Positions 1 to 8,867 of a DNA stretch of 64,000 nt are shown one piece after another; position 1 is the first letter of the stretch, and the number at the start of each line of letters is the position of its first letter. The stretch lies in assembly GCF_015644725.1 (NCBI RefSeq), contig NZ_CP064795.1, positions 2,788,501 through 2,852,500 of the forward strand, in the 5' to 3' direction. Both the position numbers and the translations under genes were made by a program. The notes under the pieces were generated by a model. The model was not told where the DNA came from, ran no database searches, and saw only the letters and a list, made by a program, of their open reading frames with translations. This DNA comes from Salinimonas marina (GTDB lineage: Bacteria; Pseudomonadota; Gammaproteobacteria; Enterobacterales; Alteromonadaceae).

Positions 1-477
1 GCTGGCATCTTCTATAAGGGCGATGTCATAACGTTGGGTAAGTGTGCGAATGGCGGCCATATCGCAGCTTAGCCCAGCGTAATGCACTACCACTATCGCC
101 TTTGGCAGTCGGTTGTGTTTCAAAGCCCGCTGGAGTTTTTGTTGCAGTTGTTCAATGCAGAGATTGCGTGTTGCAGGGTCAATATCCACAAAGTCTATAT
201 CAGCACCGCAATATAAAGCACAGTTAGCCGAAGCCACAAAAGAGATAGGGGAGGTCCATACAATATCGCCTTCACCCACGCCCAGCGCCAGACAAGCCAC
301 ATGTAGCGCCGAGGTGCCACTGTTTACCGCCAGCGCATACTTCACCTGACAGTAAGCTTGCAGCATTTGCTCAAATTTGGGAACCTGTTCCCCCTGGGTC
401 AGAAACTGATGTTGCAGCACCTCGACTACTGCGGCAATATCAGCTTCCCCGACAGTATGTTTCCCATAAGGAATCAT
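1..477 (-). CDS. pseC: PseC, UDP-4-amino-4,6-dideoxy-N-acetyl-L-altrosamine transaminase (N-terminal part)
   Basis: Reading frame on the minus strand beginning MIPYGKHTVGEADIAAVVEV at 477 and open to the window edge (159 codons). It continues with FLTQGEQVPKFEQ and ALAVNSGTSALHVACLALG, the N-terminal pattern of DegT/DnrJ/EryC1 PLP-dependent sugar aminotransferases; the PLP-lysine region lies outside the window. PseC aminates the 4-keto sugar made by PseB in pseudaminic acid synthesis (known for the family). Its ATG overlaps the pseB stop in an ATGA arrangement, so the two are translationally coupled. The assignment to PseC rather than another DegT-family enzyme rests on the N-terminus and on linkage to pseB. 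Confidence 0.88.
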   Translation of the reverse strand, partial: MIPYGKHTVGEADIAAVVEVLQHQFLTQGEQVPKFEQMLQAYCQVKYALAVNSGTSALHVACLALGVGEGDIVWTSPISFVASANCALYCGADIDFVDIDPATRNLCIEQLQQKLQRALKHNRLPKAIVVVHYAGLSCDMAAIRTLTQRYDIALIEDAS

Positions 478-1478
478 TCAGCGCCCTCATTAAGCTGCTT
501 AAGCTCTGATACGCTTAAAAAATGCGGATTGGTACCCGAGTGGTATTCGTAACCTTTTTCAGCTGCTTTGCCTTGCTCCCCTAACTTGTTACAGAAATAA
601 TTGATATTCCTGTCAAAGAAGTTAATCGGCGGACGAATCACAAAGTGGTCATCGAATTCCACACTATGGTGCGCTACCTCTTCAGGCACCATCATCTCGT
701 GAATTTTTTCGCCAGGGCGAATACCTATTTCCTCATACTCACGCTTACCAGTGAAAGCTTCAACTAAATCTATAATGCGGATTGAAGGAATTTTAGGCAC
801 AAAAATCTCGCCTCCCTGCATGCGTCTGAAGCTCTGTAAAACAAACTCTACTCCCTGATCAAGGGTGATCCAAAAGCGAGTCATATTTGGATCGGTTACC
901 GGAAGTACTGTATCTCCTTCAGCAACTTTCTTTCTGAAAAATGGAACTACTGAACCTCTGGAGCCGACCACATTGCCATAGCGGACCACAGAGAAGCGAG
1001 GCCCATGAGCACCTGAGATATTATTTGCTGCCACAAACAGCTTGTCTGATGCCAGTTTGGTGGCGCCATACAAGTTCACCGGGTTCGCTGCCTTGTCCGT
1101 TGACAAGGCGACCACACGCTCCACGTTATTGGCTATTGCCGCATCAATAACATTTTGCGCCCCATCAATGTTGGTTTTAATACACTCCTGAGGGTTGTAT
1201 TCGGCAGCCGGGACCTGCTTTAAGGCAGCGGCATGCACCACAAAATCTACGTCCTTCATGGCGGTGATAAGACGTTCTTTATCCCGCACATCTCCTATAA
1301 AATAGCGCATGCATGAGGCGTTATGGATTTGCTGCATATCGTATTGTTTAAGTTCATCGCGAGAGTAGATAATGAGCTTTTTAGGCCGGTAGTCTTGCAA
1401 AACTCGGCTAACAAAACGATGCCCAAAAGAGCCCGTCCCGCCAGTAACCAATATGGTTTTGTTATCGAATAAGGACAT
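474..1478 (-). CDS. pseB: PseB, UDP-N-acetylglucosamine 4,6-dehydratase (inverting)
   Basis: 334 residues, the usual length. Short-chain dehydrogenase/epimerase fold with an N-terminal NAD(P)-binding TGGTGSFG motif at about residues 12-19. The substrate-binding stretches KAANPVNLYGATKLASD and RYGNVVGSRGSVVPFF are typical of PseB/FlaA1. The family converts UDP-GlcNAc to a UDP-4-keto-6-deoxy-L-arabino-hexulose, the first step of pseudaminic acid synthesis, used to O-glycosylate flagellin. It lies 3 nt downstream of the maf-type gene and overlaps pseC, so the sugar pathway is in one transcription unit with fliD-fliS. No defect is seen. Confidence 0.95.
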   Translation of the reverse strand: MSLFDNKTILVTGGTGSFGHRFVSRVLQDYRPKKLIIYSRDELKQYDMQQIHNASCMRYFIGDVRDKERLITAMKDVDFVVHAAALKQVPAAEYNPQECIKTNIDGAQNVIDAAIANNVERVVALSTDKAANPVNLYGATKLASDKLFVAANNISGAHGPRFSVVRYGNVVGSRGSVVPFFRKKVAEGDTVLPVTDPNMTRFWITLDQGVEFVLQSFRRMQGGEIFVPKIPSIRIIDLVEAFTGKREYEEIGIRPGEKIHEMMVPEEVAHHSVEFDDHFVIRPPINFFDRNINYFCNKLGEQGKAAEKGYEYHSGTNPHFLSVSELKQLNEGAE

Positions 1479-1481
1479 GAT

Positions 1482-4400
1482 TTATTTTACCTCTTCTAGT
1501 AGAGATTTATTTTGCTCCCACCGCATCATAAATTTTTCAGGAGTTAAAAGAGGCGTACTGAAATCTGAAGCGCTGAGTTTGTGTATATAGGATAGCCGTT
1601 CTCCCAAGATAGTCTTGTGACATTCCGATGGTAGCTCTTCAGCAGTAAACCACAATTGATCAGTAGCACGATACGCATGAAATCTATTGAAAAATTCTGT
1701 ATCAAAAAACCTTTCTTCTGATAAAGAATTTATACACCTTCCCAACAATGGAACAACCACCTTAGGTGTTTGATCTTCCATCGCGATATACGCTGCAGCG
1801 GTGACTCTGGCCATATCATTGCAGTTCACCGGATGACCAGCCAATCGGAAGTCGCCCGGTAAATAAATAAGCCGATGGCTCAAGCCATTACGTAGCAATT
1901 TTTCAAGGGTGGGGAACGCTTTAACCACTATACAGTCAGCGCGACCAATAACCCAATCGCCCCTGTCAGGGTCCGGCAAGTCATCAATAAACAAAATATT
2001 TTTCTGACAAACTTTGGCTGGGTTGGCCCCCGGGCTTATGTTGCTTTGACCTAAGGAGATGAATTGATTAAGACGACTTAGTCGGGCCGGAATAATCTGA
2101 AAAGAAGTCATATGGCTGAGCTTCTTTTGAAACAGTTGTACTCTACGCTCGCGCGGGTAACTCGATATCCCATCAAAATGATACTGACACTGGGTTAGCG
2201 CATGCTCTATATGCTCCAGGGTCTCATTCCATGCTGAGGCTATCGACCCAAATGCCTGCATACTCAGTGCTTCATCCGTGATGTTCAGTGTTTTCATCAA
2301 TGCGCTATTGATGTAATTAACCGTGCCGGTCAGATAAAAATACAACAACGACTGATGCTGTTTGAATGAATCGATGGTGAACTGGCGCTGTTGTTCTACC
2401 CAGGCATGCGCCTTAGCGCGATCCTGAGGGACCGATTGCACCAATTCCCGAAATTCAGCAAGTTCCTCGGCCAGCTTATCGCTTCGATAACGCTGATGAA
2501 AACGGTCAGCAAAGCCTTCAGGCTCAATAGTTTCAAAAGCGTGCTGTTTAAAGTGATGCAGGGTTTGTGTAACCGCGTTTTCGCTGCTCAAAACCAACAA
2601 GTTCTCTGGTGGCAGGGCGTTAGCGCCAGCGATTTTCGCCCCGTCATTCAAATTGTAGGCTTCTACCGCACTTGCAGCCAATGCCTGTTCGATTACCGAT
2701 TTAGAAACCTTGAATTCATATTTGGTATTGACCCATGGCCGTAAATTACCAGGGATGACCAGCGAGGTATTATTTTCTTTTGAATAATCATAGGTCGGCT
2801 GACCATTTTCGTAATAGCCTGAAGCCTTAGAATGATGATGGTTTTTATCCACAAACCCCATGTCGGTGCCAAACAGATATAACTGCTCAAACCCTGCCTG
2901 AGTGATAAAGTCAATGGCAAAATTGGTTACCGTGGGATAGGCTTTACCTAACACTGCCCACTCATGTTTAGGATATAACTCGGTAATACTGACTGTGGCC
3001 GACTCGCCTTCTTTAAAGGCGAAAAATACATCTTTATAAAGTTCACAGGTGTCCGGATGCATCCCATTGCAGCTCAGTAAGCTGATTTGTTTCAGATAAT
3101 CAAAATCCCCCACCCGGCAAGCCCAGTCGAAGGTAGCCCGGTTGGTTTCAATTTCTGCATGAAAATGCGGTGTAATACCATTTCGGTGCAGGCTTTGCAG
3201 CGCGGTACCACAAGAGATAACAATCGCCCGATGCTGATATTCTTTTACCAAAGGCATCAACGCATCCAGTGAAGGACCATTACCGATGATAAAGACCGGT
3301 GTCTCCCGCATCTCCTGCGACAATTGCGATTTCGCCGCTGCCTTCAAAAATGGGGTGTTATGTTTTATGGCCCACTGGGTATGCGCTATCCCATAACGGG
3401 AATGGTCAAAATAATCCCCCATGGAAATGATCACCCGCAATTGTTCTCGTAACTGCACTATTGCATTAGACAGCGCGTCATTGTGATAGCTTTGATAGAA
3501 GTAAGTACTTGCTAGCACATATGGCCCGATGGTATGGAACTGCATCAGAAGATCGTGGACCAGGTTGCTGCCATCATCGCCGATATTTAAATAGATACGA
3601 CCATCATTGTCATCGATTTGTTTTAAGATGGCGGCCCAGTCGATGGCGTACAACGAAGCAAAAAAATAGTCGCGATTAGGTTCGCAAATAAACAGCTTTT
3701 CGACCTGATAATCGGTGTAGAGCGAAGGCAACTGGTAGCCTACTCCCATGCCAAACATGATCATAGACCTGATAGTCGCTGGCAACTCGCCTTTCGTTTC
3801 TTCCAAATCGTTAAGTACATGCTGTACTTTTTCTACCAGCTGATAATGCAGGTAGCTGCGTAGCTTATTGCCGGAATAGCCTAAAACCAGACTGTCTTTA
3901 TGCGGACGCCGGGCAAAGTTTTGCAAACTTGCATTACAATCTTGCCGGGGATGATCGCTGTATAATCCAGCCAGGGTATTTTTATGAAAAACATTCACTT
4001 CACCCTCAGCATTTGCCATCGGCTGCCAGTGTAAAGGCGTATAATTTTCGAACTCTTTGGCCATAGCCGGAAAGTACTGGCGAAATGCAGCAATATTATC
4101 ATTGAAGCGTGCGGTATCCAGTGCCTCTGTCGACCACTGCTGGTATTGATTATGTCCCTGCCAAACACTGACATAGTTTTCATTGGCACGGTGTTCTACC
4201 GAGCCTGGCATTAGCTGGGAAAAATCCTGCCAAGTGTGGGTTGCCAGCATTTCGGCTAGCTGGTTAAAGACCCGATCAGGATAATGCTGATACAGATAAA
4301 AACCTTCGATGTTTACGTGTTCTGAAAGCTCCCTGATATGGGCGCTTAAGTCAGCACCGCTGTTTCCAGCCTGAAGATAAATTCCGGTGTGTTTAGACTG

Positions 4401-4970
4401 CGCCTGCTGCAAAATTGCTTTCCAGTCGGCAATAGTGAGCGAATACTTTAACCGGTCCGGCTCGGGCTCATAGATAATAAGGTGACGGATATCATATTGT
4501 TTTATCAACTCTTCAATGTGATAGCCCAACCCCAGACCTAACACCACCAACACTTCAATCGTACCTGCCACAGGCTTGGCCGACCGGTATCTGTGGGCCA
4601 CCGGGCTATCCAGGCCGTGCAGCAATTTATAATCTCTGGGGGTGGTATCAACGGTGCCTGCCAAGGGAACATACAAGGGGTTTTGAGCAAACTGTTGTAC
4701 CTGCCGCTGGGCTTCCTGTCTGGGAAATTCACTGTAAAACACACGGCCAGACTGATAGTCAATCAGATTGATCTCACCATGTTTGTTACACAGTAGCGAA
4801 ACACTACTTTGCACAGGCGCTTGCAGATATTGCAGCAGGTTTGGCATATAACGCTGCAACGCGCTGATATTCTGGCGCTTGCGAGATGCCATAAATTCGG
4901 CGGCCTGCTGCTCTACTGCATGCTGACGACTTTCCTCGACATCAACATGCAAATGTATGTTTTTAAGCAT
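1482..4970 (-). CDS. maf: Maf-type motility-associated glycosyltransferase with duplicated N-terminal module
   Basis: 1162 residues. A 6-hydroxymethylpterin-pyrophosphokinase-MptE-like (DUF115) catalytic segment begins near residue 558 (FIIGNGPSLDALMPLV) and runs to LYLFGTDMGFVDKNHHHSK near 710-730; this is the hallmark of Maf flagellin glycosyltransferases, which transfer nonulosonic acids onto flagellin Ser/Thr. Before it lie two related modules, about residues 138-232 (LGLGLGYHIEELIKQYDIRH) and 400-497 (FGMGVGYQLPSLYTDYQVEK), each followed by an EP(E/N)-D motif, an alpha-beta stretch and an IYL segment, so the N-terminal domain looks duplicated. The gene starts 1 nt after the fliT-like stop and precedes pseB by 3 nt, matching a role in attaching pseudaminic acid. 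The acceptor and donor specificity are inferred. Confidence 0.88.
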   Translation of the reverse strand: MLKNIHLHVDVEESRQHAVEQQAAEFMASRKRQNISALQRYMPNLLQYLQAPVQSSVSLLCNKHGEINLIDYQSGRVFYSEFPRQEAQRQVQQFAQNPLYVPLAGTVDTTPRDYKLLHGLDSPVAHRYRSAKPVAGTIEVLVVLGLGLGYHIEELIKQYDIRHLIIYEPEPDRLKYSLTIADWKAILQQAQSKHTGIYLQAGNSGADLSAHIRELSEHVNIEGFYLYQHYPDRVFNQLAEMLATHTWQDFSQLMPGSVEHRANENYVSVWQGHNQYQQWSTEALDTARFNDNIAAFRQYFPAMAKEFENYTPLHWQPMANAEGEVNVFHKNTLAGLYSDHPRQDCNASLQNFARRPHKDSLVLGYSGNKLRSYLHYQLVEKVQHVLNDLEETKGELPATIRSMIMFGMGVGYQLPSLYTDYQVEKLFICEPNRDYFFASLYAIDWAAILKQIDDNDGRIYLNIGDDGSNLVHDLLMQFHTIGPYVLASTYFYQSYHNDALSNAIVQLREQLRVIISMGDYFDHSRYGIAHTQWAIKHNTPFLKAAAKSQLSQEMRETPVFIIGNGPSLDALMPLVKEYQHRAIVISCGTALQSLHRNGITPHFHAEIETNRATFDWACRVGDFDYLKQISLLSCNGMHPDTCELYKDVFFAFKEGESATVSITELYPKHEWAVLGKAYPTVTNFAIDFITQAGFEQLYLFGTDMGFVDKNHHHSKASGYYENGQPTYDYSKENNTSLVIPGNLRPWVNTKYEFKVSKSVIEQALAASAVEAYNLNDGAKIAGANALPPENLLVLSSENAVTQTLHHFKQHAFETIEPEGFADRFHQRYRSDKLAEELAEFRELVQSVPQDRAKAHAWVEQQRQFTIDSFKQHQSLLYFYLTGTVNYINSALMKTLNITDEALSMQAFGSIASAWNETLEHIEHALTQCQYHFDGISSYPRERRVQLFQKKLSHMTSFQIIPARLSRLNQFISLGQSNISPGANPAKVCQKNILFIDDLPDPDRGDWVIGRADCIVVKAFPTLEKLLRNGLSHRLIYLPGDFRLAGHPVNCNDMARVTAAAYIAMEDQTPKVVVPLLGRCINSLSEERFFDTEFFNRFHAYRATDQLWFTAEELPSECHKTILGERLSYIHKLSASDFSTPLLTPEKFMMRWEQNKSLLEEVK

Positions 4971-4971
4971 T

Positions 4972-5292
4972 TTATTTGTACTTTTTTATAGCACTCTGGC
5001 TTTTGATAAAGTGACTTATATCGTTCTTAGCAGAGTTTAGCAAGCTCTGGGCCAGTTCATTCAACTGATTATTGACGCTCAGTTCATTTTGAGCAAATTG
5101 TCGACGTGAGGACTCGTCGAGGGAAGATAAATGTTGGGAAATGAGGCTGTCGCGCTGTCGAACAAGTTGAAGCATTCGTTCAAAACGTACTTCGTCTTCT
5201 ACCTCAGAATCTGCCAACAACGCCTCAAGCTTTTCATTAAGATGCGCCAGCGCTGTTGGAGTATGATTATGATTTAACTGCAGAGCTATCAC
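4972..5292 (-). CDS. fliT: FliT-like flagellar export chaperone
   Basis: 106 residues, predicted mostly alpha-helical, with a basic C-terminus. Sequence similarity to FliT cannot be judged by eye; the call rests on position directly after fliS (start overlaps the fliS stop by 4 nt, ATGA) and on size, since FliT-type chaperones of the FliD cap protein are about 100-120 residues. It also directly precedes maf. An alternative is a lineage-specific small flagellar protein of unknown role. Confidence 0.6.
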   Translation of the reverse strand: MIALQLNHNHTPTALAHLNEKLEALLADSEVEDEVRFERMLQLVRQRDSLISQHLSSLDESSRRQFAQNELSVNNQLNELAQSLLNSAKNDISHFIKSQSAIKKYK

Positions 5293-5717
5293 ACTGCTTG
5301 ACGTTTTTCACGTTGCGCGGCGTAAGCTTCCTGTTTTGCCGCTTCAGGAATTTGAACCCAGGCATCACGAATAGGAGTTAGTAAACTAATCACCTCATCC
5401 AGCATGCTTAAATCATTGCGCACGTGGCCTTCACTGATTTTTTCAATCATATAATCGTAAAGGGCGAACATATTTTGCGCTACTTCGCCGCCAACATCTA
5501 AATCGAGCGTGTCGCGCAGGTTAATGAGTATGGCCGTAACCCGGGATAAAAACTCTGACTTCGCCACATAATCTTTACGTTCCATAGCGCCTTTGGCATA
5601 GGCTACACGGTCCAGGGCGCCTTGCATGAGCATCAGAGTCAGCTTATGAGGGTCTGCATTAGCAATATCTTCTTTCAGACTACCCTTGCGATAAGCATTA
5701 ATACCTTTAAGTGCCAT
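5289..5717 (-). CDS. fliS: Flagellar secretion chaperone FliS
   Basis: 142 residues. Contains the FliS pattern near the N-terminus (GINAYRKGSLKEDIANADPHKL, shown here only in part: ADPHKLTLMLMQGALDRV at about 21-38) and the central SRVTAILINLRDTLDLDVGGEVA stretch typical of the family, followed by LYDYMIEKI. FliS binds the C-terminus of flagellin in the cytoplasm, prevents early polymerisation and delivers it to the export gate. It lies 17 nt downstream of fliD in the fliD-fliS-fliT order common to gammaproteobacteria. No anomaly. Confidence 0.95.
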   Translation of the reverse strand: MALKGINAYRKGSLKEDIANADPHKLTLMLMQGALDRVAYAKGAMERKDYVAKSEFLSRVTAILINLRDTLDLDVGGEVAQNMFALYDYMIEKISEGHVRNDLSMLDEVISLLTPIRDAWVQIPEAAKQEAYAAQREKRQAV

Positions 5718-5734
5718 AAAAACTCCTAACTACC

Positions 5735-7185
5735 TTATCTTAATGAGGCCAGCAACGCAGAGCCAGTCTGATTAAGCTTGGCGACGGTCTGGTCTAAATT
5801 TAAATACTTGTCTCGTAATGTTTGCTCATAGCTCATCATTCGAAGCTCAAGAGTCTCGCGATCATCATATATTTCTTCACGATTGTCTTTAGCTGACTTT
5901 TCCCGCAGGCTGATAAGCCCGCTGGATGAAGAATACTGTTCTACAAAGTCAAATAAGCGGACCGCGATACCTTCGTTTTCATCAGTAAACAACGAAGAAA
6001 TGTCGTCATAGGAATCTTCCAGTGCTTCTTTTAAACGATCTTCGCCTGAGCCCAGGCCAAAATCTGAGGAGCCGATCTCCATTTTGCCATCAGAATCAAT
6101 TTCAATGCCCAGGCGAAACAATCCGCCCAAGGCCGAAGCGCCGACGCTATCACCGACAATACCTGCTAACCCGCTTTGGATTCCGCGCAGCAGCGAGTCT
6201 CCTGCCAGCGCACCATCATCTTCCAGATCCGATTCGCCATATTTTGTCAGCTTTTTAATTTCGTCGACAATACCGTTGTAATCGTCAACAAACTTACGAA
6301 TTTTTTCTTCCAGCCCTTCTTTGTCAAAACCAATATTCAGGGTCGAGGCGATGGCTTTGCCTGCCGAGTCTAAGGGAGAGACTTCTTTGGCTTCAAATGA
6401 CACATTCTGAATTGTATTATCGAATTTATTGGTCTCGCTTTCCACGATAATACCATCGATAGTGGCGCGGGCATTTTCTGCCGTTTTCACCGGGGTCAGA
6501 TAACTGGCGGTTTCCGCTGAATCTGTGGTAGCAACCCGATTAAGATCCGCCAGATTGTTATCATTAACAATCGACAAATCATTACCAGTGCCGGTAATTT
6601 CGGAGGTGAAAACCAGTTTTGCCCCCCTGCCGCTGTACCGGTATCGATAATATTGGCATTGACACCAAAATTATCGGCATTGTCGTTGATGGCTTCTCGC
6701 AGCTGCGCCAGCGTCATGCCGGCGGTAACATTGACCGAAAAACTGTCACCGGTGCTGCCTACTTTGAACGTCAATGAGCCACTACCGGCATTCAACACGC
6801 TGTCATCGGAACCGGCAAATCCACCCGCTGCGGCATCTGCGGTTTCAATACGGCTTCCGGAGGCCATTTGCTCAACCGCCACCTTATAGATGCCCGGTAA
6901 TGCCGAATTGGAGGCATCAGCCGTAAATATTTCTGTTTCTTCTTCCGGGTTGGTAATCGTGGGTTCACGCCCTCCCAAATCACGGTCGGTTTTCAGCTCC
7001 TTAACGGTATCGCGAAATTCCGACAGCTTAGATTTTATCTGGCCAAGGCCGGATATCTCCGCTTCTATCTTTTCTTCGCGTGCGTCCAGTCGGGCGGTTT
7101 TGGGCGTACGCTCTGCTTCAAGCAACTGCGTTACCAAATCATCCAGCGCCAGACCTGAGCCTACACCCAGTGATTGAATAGACAT
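5735..7185 (-). CDS. fliD: Flagellar filament cap protein FliD (apparent frameshift)
   Basis: FliD forms the cap that folds flagellin at the filament tip. The N-terminal part opens with MSIQSLGVGSGLALDDLVTQ, the conserved FliD start, and the C-terminal part ends with YEQTLRDKYLNLDQTVAKLN and the usual coiled coil. The two parts are in different frames. In the coding strand a six-G run (plus-strand C run at about 6622-6627) would restore GTAAGGAKLVFTSEITGTGN with one extra G, giving 483 residues, normal for FliD. Downstream of flaG by 11 nt. The break is most likely a homopolymer undercall, because the same defect recurs in nine other genes; phase variation is a less likely alternative. Confidence 0.93.
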
Positions 7186-7196
7186 GATTTACCTCA

Positions 7197-7625
7197 TCAT
7201 ACTTTGTTGTTAATCAACACCCCAACACTGCTGCCTATATCTTGCTGCAAATCTTTAATTCGCTCGGCAAGGCGCAGTACTTCTTCGGAAGGAATTTGCC
7301 GTATTACATCGCCAGATGCGCTGTCTTTTACCGTGACCACCGAGCGCTTTGTTTCTTCGTCGACGGAAAATGCAAGATTGCGATTTTGTATCTGTAAGAA
7401 GGATTCGATCTCCTCCACCGCGACATCAATATCCGCTTCCTGCGGTTTAGATAACTCTTTATCGACCAGATCTGCCGTTCCTTGAACATTTTGTCTGGCT
7501 TTTTGGCCAGATGATTCGTCGGTGTTAGCGGTACTGTCGGTAGTCGATTTTATAGGCGTTACCGAAATCGACTGTGCGTCACTTACAGCAAATTTCTGGC
7601 CACTTTGTACTGAGATGATATCCAT
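7197..7625 (-). CDS. flaG: Flagellar protein FlaG
   Basis: 142 residues. The C-terminal half (about 75-140) carries the FlaG pattern: LAFSVDEETKRSVVTVKDSA followed by a GDVIRQIPSEEVLRLAERI motif. The N-terminal half is low complexity and rich in Ser, Thr and Asp. FlaG proteins affect filament length and lie beside fliD in Vibrio, Pseudomonas and Alteromonas. Here it follows a flagellin terminator and starts the fliD operon. The start is ATG at 7625, preceded by GAGGG. No sigma-54 or sigma-28 site is seen in the 83-nt gap, so expression may need read-through or a weak promoter. Confidence 0.88.
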   Translation of the reverse strand: MDIISVQSGQKFAVSDAQSISVTPIKSTTDSTANTDESSGQKARQNVQGTADLVDKELSKPQEADIDVAVEEIESFLQIQNRNLAFSVDEETKRSVVTVKDSASGDVIRQIPSEEVLRLAERIKDLQQDIGSSVGVLINNKV

Positions 7626-7644
7626 GTTTATTCCCTCAAAGAAA

Positions 7645-7679
7645 CAAAAAAGCAGACCCTGAAAAATCAGCGGTCTGCC
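7645..7679 (-). terminator. Rho-independent terminator after flagellin gene 1
   Basis: GCAGACC (7652-7658) pairs with GGTCTGC (7672-7678), extended inward by CTGA/TCAG. On the minus strand the stem is followed by a run of T (GCTTTTTTGTTT). It separates the flagellin gene from flaG. Confidence 0.85.
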
Positions 7680-7708
7680 TGGGTTGCTCTTAATGGTTTG
7701 GGTTTAAC

Positions 7709-8533
7709 TTAACCCAATAGAGACAACGCGGTTTGCGGACGCTGATTTGCCTGACTTAACACCGAGACCGACGCCTGCTGGACAATCTGGTTACGGGTTA
7801 ACTCTGCCGTTTCAGTGGCAAAATCAGTGTCACGGATTCGAGAACGTGCCGCTGACAGGTTTTCAGAGATATTGCTTAAGTTACGAATAGTCGACTGAAA
7901 CCGGTTTTGCAAGGCACCCAGGTCAGCCCGGGCACTACCAATGGTTGAAATAGCCGCGTCAATTTTATTCAAAGCACTGCCGGCACCAGCTTCAGTACTG
8001 ATATCAACTTTGCCCACACCCAAGCCACCAGCACTGAAGCCACCGCTATTTTTGATAGTCACATCAATAGTCTGTCCTGCTTCTGAACCGACCAGGAATT
8101 TAGCCGAAAAGCTTCCCGACAGCAGATCTACGCCCCCGAACTGGGTGTCAGAGGCTATGCGGGTTACCTCGGTTTTTAGCGCAGACACTTCTTTTTGCAA
8201 CGCATTTCGATCGGCGCTGCTGTTTACCCCATTTTGCGATTGAACAGCAAGCTGTCGAATACGCTGTAAACCAGTGGTAACCTCAGACAACGCACCTTCG
8301 GAGGTTTGTGCTAACGAGATTGCATCGTTGGCATTACGTACTGCCTGATTCAAACCCTGAACCTGGGAGGTCAGACGATCTGAAATTTGCATGCCGGCGG
8401 CATCATCCGCCGCGCTGTTGATTCGAAAACCCGACGATAATCTTTCAAATGAAGTATTTAACTTCGAGCCCACATCAGACAACTGGCGCTGCGCATTCAA
8501 TGCAGACACATTGGTATTTACATATAAAGACAT
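7709..8533 (-). CDS. fliC: Flagellin (paralogue 1)
   Basis: 274 residues. N-terminal D0/D1 pattern [17 protein letters not shown], then [20 protein letters not shown] and a C-terminal [20 protein letters not shown] ending in a QALSLLG-type tail (here TALSLLG). The two conserved ends nearly meet, with only a short middle of about 60 residues, so the D2/D3 surface domains are essentially absent. It polymerises into the filament. It is one of three flagellin genes here and has its own sigma-28 promoter and terminator. Ser/Thr residues in the middle are possible glycan acceptors, given the pse and maf genes next door (inference). Confidence 0.97.
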   Translation of the reverse strand: MSLYVNTNVSALNAQRQLSDVGSKLNTSFERLSSGFRINSAADDAAGMQISDRLTSQVQGLNQAVRNANDAISLAQTSEGALSEVTTGLQRIRQLAVQSQNGVNSSADRNALQKEVSALKTEVTRIASDTQFGGVDLLSGSFSAKFLVGSEAGQTIDVTIKNSGGFSAGGLGVGKVDISTEAGAGSALNKIDAAISTIGSARADLGALQNRFQSTIRNLSNISENLSAARSRIRDTDFATETAELTRNQIVQQASVSVLSQANQRPQTALSLLG

Positions 8534-8689
8534 TGTTTACCTCCTGGGGATCGGCGCATTTTACCGCCGCACCCGCTCCTTTCTTATTTTTAATTTCTGA
8601 TTTGCGGGTCACTACTCCCGCAAATCGACCTCTTAATGGTGCGCTGAATCACTTCAACATTCACCAGTTAAATTACCCCTCAGCTAAAG

Positions 8690-8716
8690 GTATCGACCAA
8701 AGCTTTAGAACCTTTA
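8690..8716 (-). promoter_or_regulatory. Sigma-28 (FliA) promoter of flagellin gene 1
   Basis: On the minus strand TAAA (8713-8716), 15-nt spacer, GTCGATAC (8690-8697); the consensus is TAAA-N15-GCCGATAA, so 10 of 12 positions match with exact spacing. It lies about 157 nt upstream of the flagellin start. Confidence 0.75.
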
Positions 8717-8821
8717 GTTTAATTTTGACCTTTTTTTAAAAAATTTAATAAACTTCTGAAATTAAATATATTTTTTGATCTCTAAGCGTCATGTATTACA
8801 CGCTGTTAGCCGAATTACAGA

Positions 8822-8855
8822 CAAAAAAAAGCCTGACACATGCCAGGCTTTTTGC
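8822..8855 (-). terminator. Rho-independent terminator after the flagellar glycosyltransferase gene
   Basis: Minus strand AAGCCTG, loop GCATGTGT, CAGGCTT followed by an eight-T run. It lies just downstream of the stop at 8868 and isolates that gene from flagellin 1. Confidence 0.9.
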
Positions 8856-8867
8856 GCGGTTAAGTAC

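Larger units (their letters stand above)
8534..8867. other. Intergenic stretch between flagellin 1 and the glycosyltransferase gene
   Basis: This 334-bp AT-rich gap holds the flagellin leader with a CTCC-type ribosome site next to the start, the sigma-28 promoter and the terminator of the upstream gene. I see no further gene in it. Confidence 0.6.

Noticed and set aside
6496..7185. Phase variation of fliD, flgK or the GGDEF gene by G-run slippage
   Set aside because: The same one-base deficit occurs in accA, purL and tadA, where switching off makes no sense. A common sequencing cause explains all sites.
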